NCBI GenBank assembly: GCA_013138555.1
Contig: WTCN01000092.1
Span: forward strand, 1 to 6,939
Reading direction: 5' to 3'
DNA from: Methyloprofundus sp.
Lineage (GTDB): Bacteria; Pseudomonadota; Gammaproteobacteria; Methylococcales; Methylomonadaceae
DNA length: 6,939 bases
Shown: piece by piece, positions 2,982-6,939 of the stretch
Layout of the letters: every line of letters starts with the position of its first letter
Numbering within the stretch: position 1 is the first letter of the stretch
Translations under genes and position numbers: made by a program
The notes under the pieces: model-generated
Told to the model about the DNA's origin: nothing
Database searches by the model: none
The model's input: only the letters and a program-made list of their open reading frames with translations

Positions 2982-4850
2982 GTGGAATTTACAAAAGAAT
3001 TTGATGTTATTGTTATCGGAGGGGGGCATGCAGGGACTGAAGCCGCTTTGGCTGCTGCACGGGCAGGTGCGCAAACCTTATTATTAACGCAAAGTATTGA
3101 TACTCTGGGGCAAATGAGTTGCAACCCGGCGATAGGGGGTATTGGTAAGGGACATCTGGTAAAAGAGGTAGATGCGCTAGGTGGAGTCATGGCGCGTGCA
3201 ATTGACCATGCTGGAATCCATTTTCGTATTTTAAATGCCAGTAAAGGCCCTGCGGTGCGTGCAACCCGAGGACAGGCAGACCGAGAGTTGTACAAAAAAT
3301 TTATTAGAAGTACTCTGGAAAATCAGCAAAACCTGATGCTATTTCAGCAAGTTGTATCCGACTTGCTGGTAGAGGGTGAAACGGTTATCGGTGTTAAAAC
3401 ACAAATGGGTCTGCAATTTAGGGCAAAATCTGTAGTCTTAACTGCGGGTACGTTTTTAGGCGGAAGAATTCATATAGGCTTAGAAAATTATACCGGTGGA
3501 CGTGCAGGTGATGCGGCATCAATCGCTTTGGCTGAGCGCTTGCGTGAACTGCCTTTTAACGTAAGCCGTTTAAAAACAGGTACGCCACCGCGTATTGATG
3601 GGCGCACGATTGATTTTTCACAATTAGAGCAACAGCATGGTGATACACCTGTTCCGGTTTTTTCCTTTATGGGGAATGCTGGCCAGCATCCAGAGCAAAT
3701 ACCTTGCTATATAACGCGAACTAACGAGCAAACCCATGATATTATTCGTGGTGGCTTAGATAGGTCGCCTATGTATGCAGGTGAAATTGAAGGTGTTGGG
3801 CCACGCTATTGTCCCTCGATTGAAGATAAGGTGGTGCGCTTTGCGGAGCGTACTTCGCACCAGATTTTTATAGAGCCTGAAGGTTTAAATACTAATGAAT
3901 ATTACCCCAATGGTATTTCAACCAGTTTGCCTTTTGATGTGCAATATCAGTTTGTGCGCTCTATGCTGGGTTTTGAACAAGCGGAAATTGTCCGGCCAGG
4001 TTACGCGATTGAATATGATTTTTTTGATCCAAGAGATTTGAAAACGTCGTTAGAGACTAAATATATGCAAGGTCTGTTTTTTGCCGGACAGATCAATGGC
4101 ACAACAGGCTATGAGGAAGCTGCCGCACAAGGGTTGATTGCGGGGCTAAATGCTGCACGTAAAGCACAGGATAAAGAAGCCTGGTGTCCAGGGCGAGATC
4201 AAGCTTATATCGGTGTTATGATTGATGATTTAATTGCTAATGGAACGACGGAACCGTATCGAATGTTTACCAGTCGTGCTGAATATCGCTTATTATTGCG
4301 TGAGGATAATGCGGATTTGCGTTTAACTGAAAAAGGTCATGAATTAGGGCTTGTTAATGAACAGCAATGGCGGTTTTTTAATGACAAGCGGGAAAGCATT
4401 GCGCAGTTGAAAAATAAATTAAGCGCAACATGGGTCAGGAAAGACAGCCAGGAAGCAAAGCGAGTTGCCGAGGTGTGGGGTAAGCCCTTGACTAAAGAGG
4501 CGAGCTTAATGGACTTATTGCGCCGCCCGGAAGTAGATATTGTGCAACTGATGGATTTTACCGATGAAGCGGATGTTGCTGAGCAGGTTGCGCAGCAAGT
4601 TGAAATTCAAGCTAAATATGCGGGCTATATTGAGCGTCAGCAGCAAGACATTGATAAGGCTAAGCGTTATGATCATTTAAAAATTCCGCGTGATCTGGAT
4701 TTTAATCTGGTTAAAGGCCTGTCAAATGAAGTGCGCGAGAAATTTATCAGGCAACGTCCTGAGACACTGGGCTTAGCTTCAAGAATTCCTGGTATAACCC
4801 CTGCTGCAATTTCCTTGCTGCTTATTTATATGAAAAAGAAAAATGGATAA
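2982..4850 (+). CDS. mnmG: tRNA uridine-5-carboxymethylaminomethyl modification enzyme MnmG (GidA)
   Basis: The FAD-binding subunit of the MnmEG complex, which installs the (carboxymethyl)aminomethyl group at C5 of wobble U34 in certain tRNAs, using FAD, NADH and methylene-tetrahydrofolate. The dinucleotide-binding GGGHAG is at residues 13-18. The conserved stretch DTLGQMSCNPAIGGIGKG at 40-57 has Cys47, and GPRYCPSIED has Cys277, the two family cysteines. The FAD-side motif AGQINGTTGYEEAAAQG is near 368-384, and the C-terminal GLSNEV and SRIPGITPAAIS helices bind MnmE. It has 622 residues against 629 in E. coli and is complete. The start is GTG. An in-frame TAA four codons upstream (2970-2972) excludes any earlier start, and no strong ribosome site is seen. 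It overlaps rsmG by eight bases. Confidence 0.98.
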   Translation: MEFTKEFDVIVIGGGHAGTEAALAAARAGAQTLLLTQSIDTLGQMSCNPAIGGIGKGHLVKEVDALGGVMARAIDHAGIHFRILNASKGPAVRATRGQADRELYKKFIRSTLENQQNLMLFQQVVSDLLVEGETVIGVKTQMGLQFRAKSVVLTAGTFLGGRIHIGLENYTGGRAGDAASIALAERLRELPFNVSRLKTGTPPRIDGRTIDFSQLEQQHGDTPVPVFSFMGNAGQHPEQIPCYITRTNEQTHDIIRGGLDRSPMYAGEIEGVGPRYCPSIEDKVVRFAERTSHQIFIEPEGLNTNEYYPNGISTSLPFDVQYQFVRSMLGFEQAEIVRPGYAIEYDFFDPRDLKTSLETKYMQGLFFAGQINGTTGYEEAAAQGLIAGLNAARKAQDKEAWCPGRDQAYIGVMIDDLIANGTTEPYRMFTSRAEYRLLLREDNADLRLTEKGHELGLVNEQQWRFFNDKRESIAQLKNKLSATWVRKDSQEAKRVAEVWGKPLTKEASLMDLLRRPEVDIVQLMDFTDEADVAEQVAQQVEIQAKYAGYIERQQQDIDKAKRYDHLKIPRDLDFNLVKGLSNEVREKFIRQRPETLGLASRIPGITPAAISLLLIYMKKKNG

Positions 4851-5460
4851 AAGTCGGCATATTTTACAGGCTGGACTGGAGCAATTAGAGCTTCAGGCTA
4901 CGCAATCTCAGCTTGATTTATTACTGGCCTTTGTCAGTCTGATTGAAAAATGGAATAAGGCTTATAATCTTACTGCTATTCGTAACCGGGAGGAAATGTT
5001 ACGCTTACATATACTGGATAGCCTGGCTATTTTACCTTTAGTTACCGGGAAAAAAATTATTGATGTGGGAACTGGGGCTGGCTTACCGGGGATTCCACTG
5101 GCTATATTGTTGCCCGATGTGCAATTTACCCTGGTGGACAGTAACTCTAAAAAGACGCGCTTTGTGCAGCAGGCTACTTTAGAATTACAGCTAAAAAATG
5201 TCACTGTGGTGCATGGTCGAATTGAAAACCTGGGGCATGAGGGGGAGTATGATGCGGTGTTAAGCAGGGCATTTGCTAGTTTAGAGGATATAATGAATAT
5301 GACGGAGTATCTATTGCAGCCAGAGGGAGTTTTGATTGCTATGAAAGGGCAGCAGCCAGAGATTGAGCTTAAAAAAATTGACCGGGCATATTCAATAACT
5401 CCCATTGTAGTGCCGGGGGTCGATGCTGAAAGGTGTGTGGTACGGATAAATAAAACATGA
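4843..5460 (+). CDS. rsmG: 16S rRNA (guanine527-N7)-methyltransferase RsmG (GidB)
   Basis: A SAM-dependent enzyme that makes m7G527 in the 530 loop of 16S rRNA. Loss of it gives low-level streptomycin resistance in other bacteria. The 205 residues match the family (207 in E. coli). The N-terminal helical part contains WNKAYNLTAI (37-46) and HILDSLAILP (56-65). The SAM-binding motif I is IIDVGTGAGLPGIPLAI (72-88), followed by the acidic motif II LVDSNSKKTRFV (97-108). The later SRAFASL and GVLIAMKGQ are typical RsmG elements. The ATG lies within the last codons of mnmG and lacks a clear ribosome site, so translation is probably coupled. Its TGA overlaps the parA ATG. Confidence 0.97.
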   Translation: MDKSRHILQAGLEQLELQATQSQLDLLLAFVSLIEKWNKAYNLTAIRNREEMLRLHILDSLAILPLVTGKKIIDVGTGAGLPGIPLAILLPDVQFTLVDSNSKKTRFVQQATLELQLKNVTVVHGRIENLGHEGEYDAVLSRAFASLEDIMNMTEYLLQPEGVLIAMKGQQPEIELKKIDRAYSITPIVVPGVDAERCVVRINKT

Positions 5461-6224
5461 CAAAAATAATAGCAGTCACCAATCAAAAAGGTGGCGTTGG
5501 TAAAACGACAACAAGTGTTAACTTAGCTGCGACATTATCAGCTGCTCAGCGTAAGGTATTGTTAATTGATTTAGACCCGCAAGGTAATGCTGCTATGGGA
5601 TGTGGTGTTAATAAATCAGTGGTACTGTATTCAAGTTGCGATTTATTGATTGAAGATATTCCCGTGACTGAAATGATTGTGAGTGTGTCGTCGATAGGGT
5701 TTGACGTGATTGCCGGTAATGCAGATTTAACGCTTGCTGAAGTGCAGTTAATGAAAATGACTCAGCGCGAGCGGCGACTGGCTAATGCCCTGCAGCAGGT
5801 CAAGGATAATTATGATTATATTTTAATTGACTGCCCACCCTCATTGAATATGCTAACCTTAAATGCAATGGTTGCGGCTGATAGTGTGCTGGTGCCTATG
5901 CAATGTGAATATTATGCGCTGGAAGGTCTGTCGGCCTTAATGGATACCTTGCGTAATATTCAGGAAACGGCAAATCAGAATTTATATCTGGAAGGTATTT
6001 TACGCACTATGTTTGATACACGCAGTCGCTTGACTAAAGATGTGTCAGAGCAGTTAGTTGAATATTTTGGGGAAAGAGTATTTCGCACCTGCGTGCCAAG
6101 AAATATCCGGCTGGCAGAGGCACCGAGTCATGGTATGCCCATATTGCAGTACGATAAAAATTCGCGCGGTGCAATTGCTTATATTGCGCTGGCTGGCGAG
6201 TTAATTAGAAAAGAAAATAAATGA
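5457..6224 (+). CDS. parA: Chromosome-partitioning ATPase ParA (Soj)
   Basis: A Walker-type ATPase that binds the nucleoid non-specifically and moves ParB-parS complexes apart during chromosome segregation. The deviant Walker A motif KGGVGKTT spans residues 11-18, with the signature Lys11. Walker A' is LLIDLDPQGN at 35-44, and the Walker B region is ILIDCPPSL at 122-130. The 255-residue length is that of chromosomal Soj-type ParA without the extra N-terminal HTH domain of large plasmid ParAs. The start overlaps the rsmG stop in ATGA (5457-5460), and the stop overlaps the parB start in the same way, so the three genes are coupled. Position directly after rsmG is the standard near-origin arrangement. 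Confidence 0.98.
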   Translation: MTKIIAVTNQKGGVGKTTTSVNLAATLSAAQRKVLLIDLDPQGNAAMGCGVNKSVVLYSSCDLLIEDIPVTEMIVSVSSIGFDVIAGNADLTLAEVQLMKMTQRERRLANALQQVKDNYDYILIDCPPSLNMLTLNAMVAADSVLVPMQCEYYALEGLSALMDTLRNIQETANQNLYLEGILRTMFDTRSRLTKDVSEQLVEYFGERVFRTCVPRNIRLAEAPSHGMPILQYDKNSRGAIAYIALAGELIRKENK

Positions 6225-6939
6225 TTATGGCAGAGAAGAAAAGAGGGTTAGGGAAGGGCTTAGGTGCATTAATGGGGGATCTGGGGGGGCACGAACAGGC
6301 TAAAAAAACGCCTCAGAGCTTGCCAGTAGAATATTTGCAGCGTGGAAAATATCAGCCTAGAAAAGATATAGACCCTGAACGTTTACAGGAGCTTTCTGAG
6401 TCAATCAAGGCTCAGGGGATTGTGCAGCCAATTGTGGTCAGGGAGGTTGGCTATAACCGTTATGAAATTATTGCCGGAGAGCGTCGCTGGCGGGCTGCTC
6501 AGTTAGCGGGTTTAGCTGAGATTCCAGTGTTGGTTAAGGATATTGATGATCGTGCAGCTTTGGCAATTTCTTTAATTGAAAATATCCAGCGGGAGGATTT
6601 AAACCCTCTGGAAGAATCAGAAGCTTTTCTAAGGTTGATAGAGGAATTTGATTTAACGCATCAGCAAATTGCTGAAGCAGTGGGCAAGTCAAGAACAGCA
6701 GTAAGCAACTTATTACGACTGAATGATCTGGGCAGTGATGTTAAAGTATTAGTCGTAAAAGGCAAGCTTAGCATGGGGCATGCACGTGCTTTGTTGAGTC
6801 TGGGGCCAGAGCAGCAGTTAGCCATGGCAAATAAAGTCGCAGAAGGCGGTTTGTCTGTACGCGTTACTGAAAAGCTAGTACAAGATGCACAGCAGGAAAA
6901 GCAGGATAATACAACGCAGGTTTCTGTGCAGGGGCCTGA
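6221..6939 (+). CDS. parB: Chromosome-partitioning protein ParB (Spo0J), 3' end beyond window
   Basis: A CTP-dependent DNA clamp that loads at parS and spreads on DNA. Numbering from the ATG at 6227: KKRGLGKGLGAL (4-15) is the N-terminal tail that stimulates ParA. YQPRK (42-46) and the CTP-binding GERRWRA (84-90) mark the ParB N-terminal domain, ENIQREDLNPLEE (118-130) is the next conserved box, and a helix-turn-helix with LTHQQIAEAVGKSRTAVSNL (about 143-162) reads parS. Two starts are possible: 6221, overlapping the parA stop as ATGA, or 6227, giving the more family-like MAEKKRG. About 237-239 residues are present. The frame is still open at 6939 (the final TGA is out of frame), and the missing part is the C-terminal dimerisation domain. 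Confidence 0.96.
   Translation, partial: MIMAEKKRGLGKGLGALMGDLGGHEQAKKTPQSLPVEYLQRGKYQPRKDIDPERLQELSESIKAQGIVQPIVVREVGYNRYEIIAGERRWRAAQLAGLAEIPVLVKDIDDRAALAISLIENIQREDLNPLEESEAFLRLIEEFDLTHQQIAEAVGKSRTAVSNLLRLNDLGSDVKVLVVKGKLSMGHARALLSLGPEQQLAMANKVAEGGLSVRVTEKLVQDAQQEKQDNTTQVSVQGP

Noticed and set aside
2969..3295. Minus-strand open frame over the mnmG start
   Set aside because: It is a reverse shadow of the conserved MnmG FAD-binding domain.
4962..5486. Minus-strand open frame over rsmG
   Set aside because: It is a reverse shadow of RsmG; the translation is Ser/Cys/Ile-rich without motifs.
1..6939. parS site near parAB
   Set aside because: No match to TGTTTCACGTGAAACA or a close variant was found by eye. 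The parS site is probably elsewhere near the origin.

Overview
The window looks like a chromosomal segment of a gammaproteobacterium of moderate-to-low GC. The run mnmG-rsmG-parA-parB, with overlapping genes, is the classic near-origin cluster, and the MnmG sequence follows the E. coli protein closely with no visible indel over roughly the first 280 residues. The GTAGGATGGGCAAAG palindromic repeat at the left end resembles dispersed repeats I associate with methane-oxidising Methylococcales and related gammaproteobacteria. That placement comes from memory and is tentative.

Layout. Positions 15-90 hold a palindromic repeat. On the minus strand, 1512 down to 185, lies a compact three-gene unit (DUF1348/NTF2-like protein, glutaredoxin, glutathione S-transferase) with 13- and 16-base gaps. 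About 155 bases upstream of it is a palindromic, operator-like cluster (1668-1692). Positions 1700-2080 contain no intact gene, but they hold a foldable stretch and a start-less 47-codon open frame that looks like an eroded remnant or repeat. At 2084-2327 is a self-contained plus-strand unit (promoter, strong ribosome site, 37-residue lipoprotein-like peptide, intrinsic terminator). Two more terminator-like hairpins, one per strand, follow at 2381-2480. A small basic protein is encoded on the minus strand at 2882-2649. The plus-strand cluster mnmG (2982), rsmG, parA and parB then runs off the right edge, with parB incomplete.

How the genes fit together. MnmG (tRNA wobble-uridine modification), RsmG (16S rRNA m7G527 methylation) and ParA/ParB (chromosome segregation) form one translationally coupled operon. 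The minus-strand trio is a plausible glutathione-dependent redox or detoxification unit.

The most interesting item is the small minus-strand gene next to mnmG. Its protein resembles the ribosome-rescue factor ArfA in its basic C-terminal block (KDKSKYQRKAKHK). A perfect 32-bp palindrome lies inside the reading frame just after that block. In E. coli arfA, an in-frame hairpin cut by RNase III makes a non-stop mRNA, so the factor appears only when tmRNA fails. This gene has the same architecture and could be a divergent self-sensing rescue factor. Identification as ArfA is an inference and needs a profile search.
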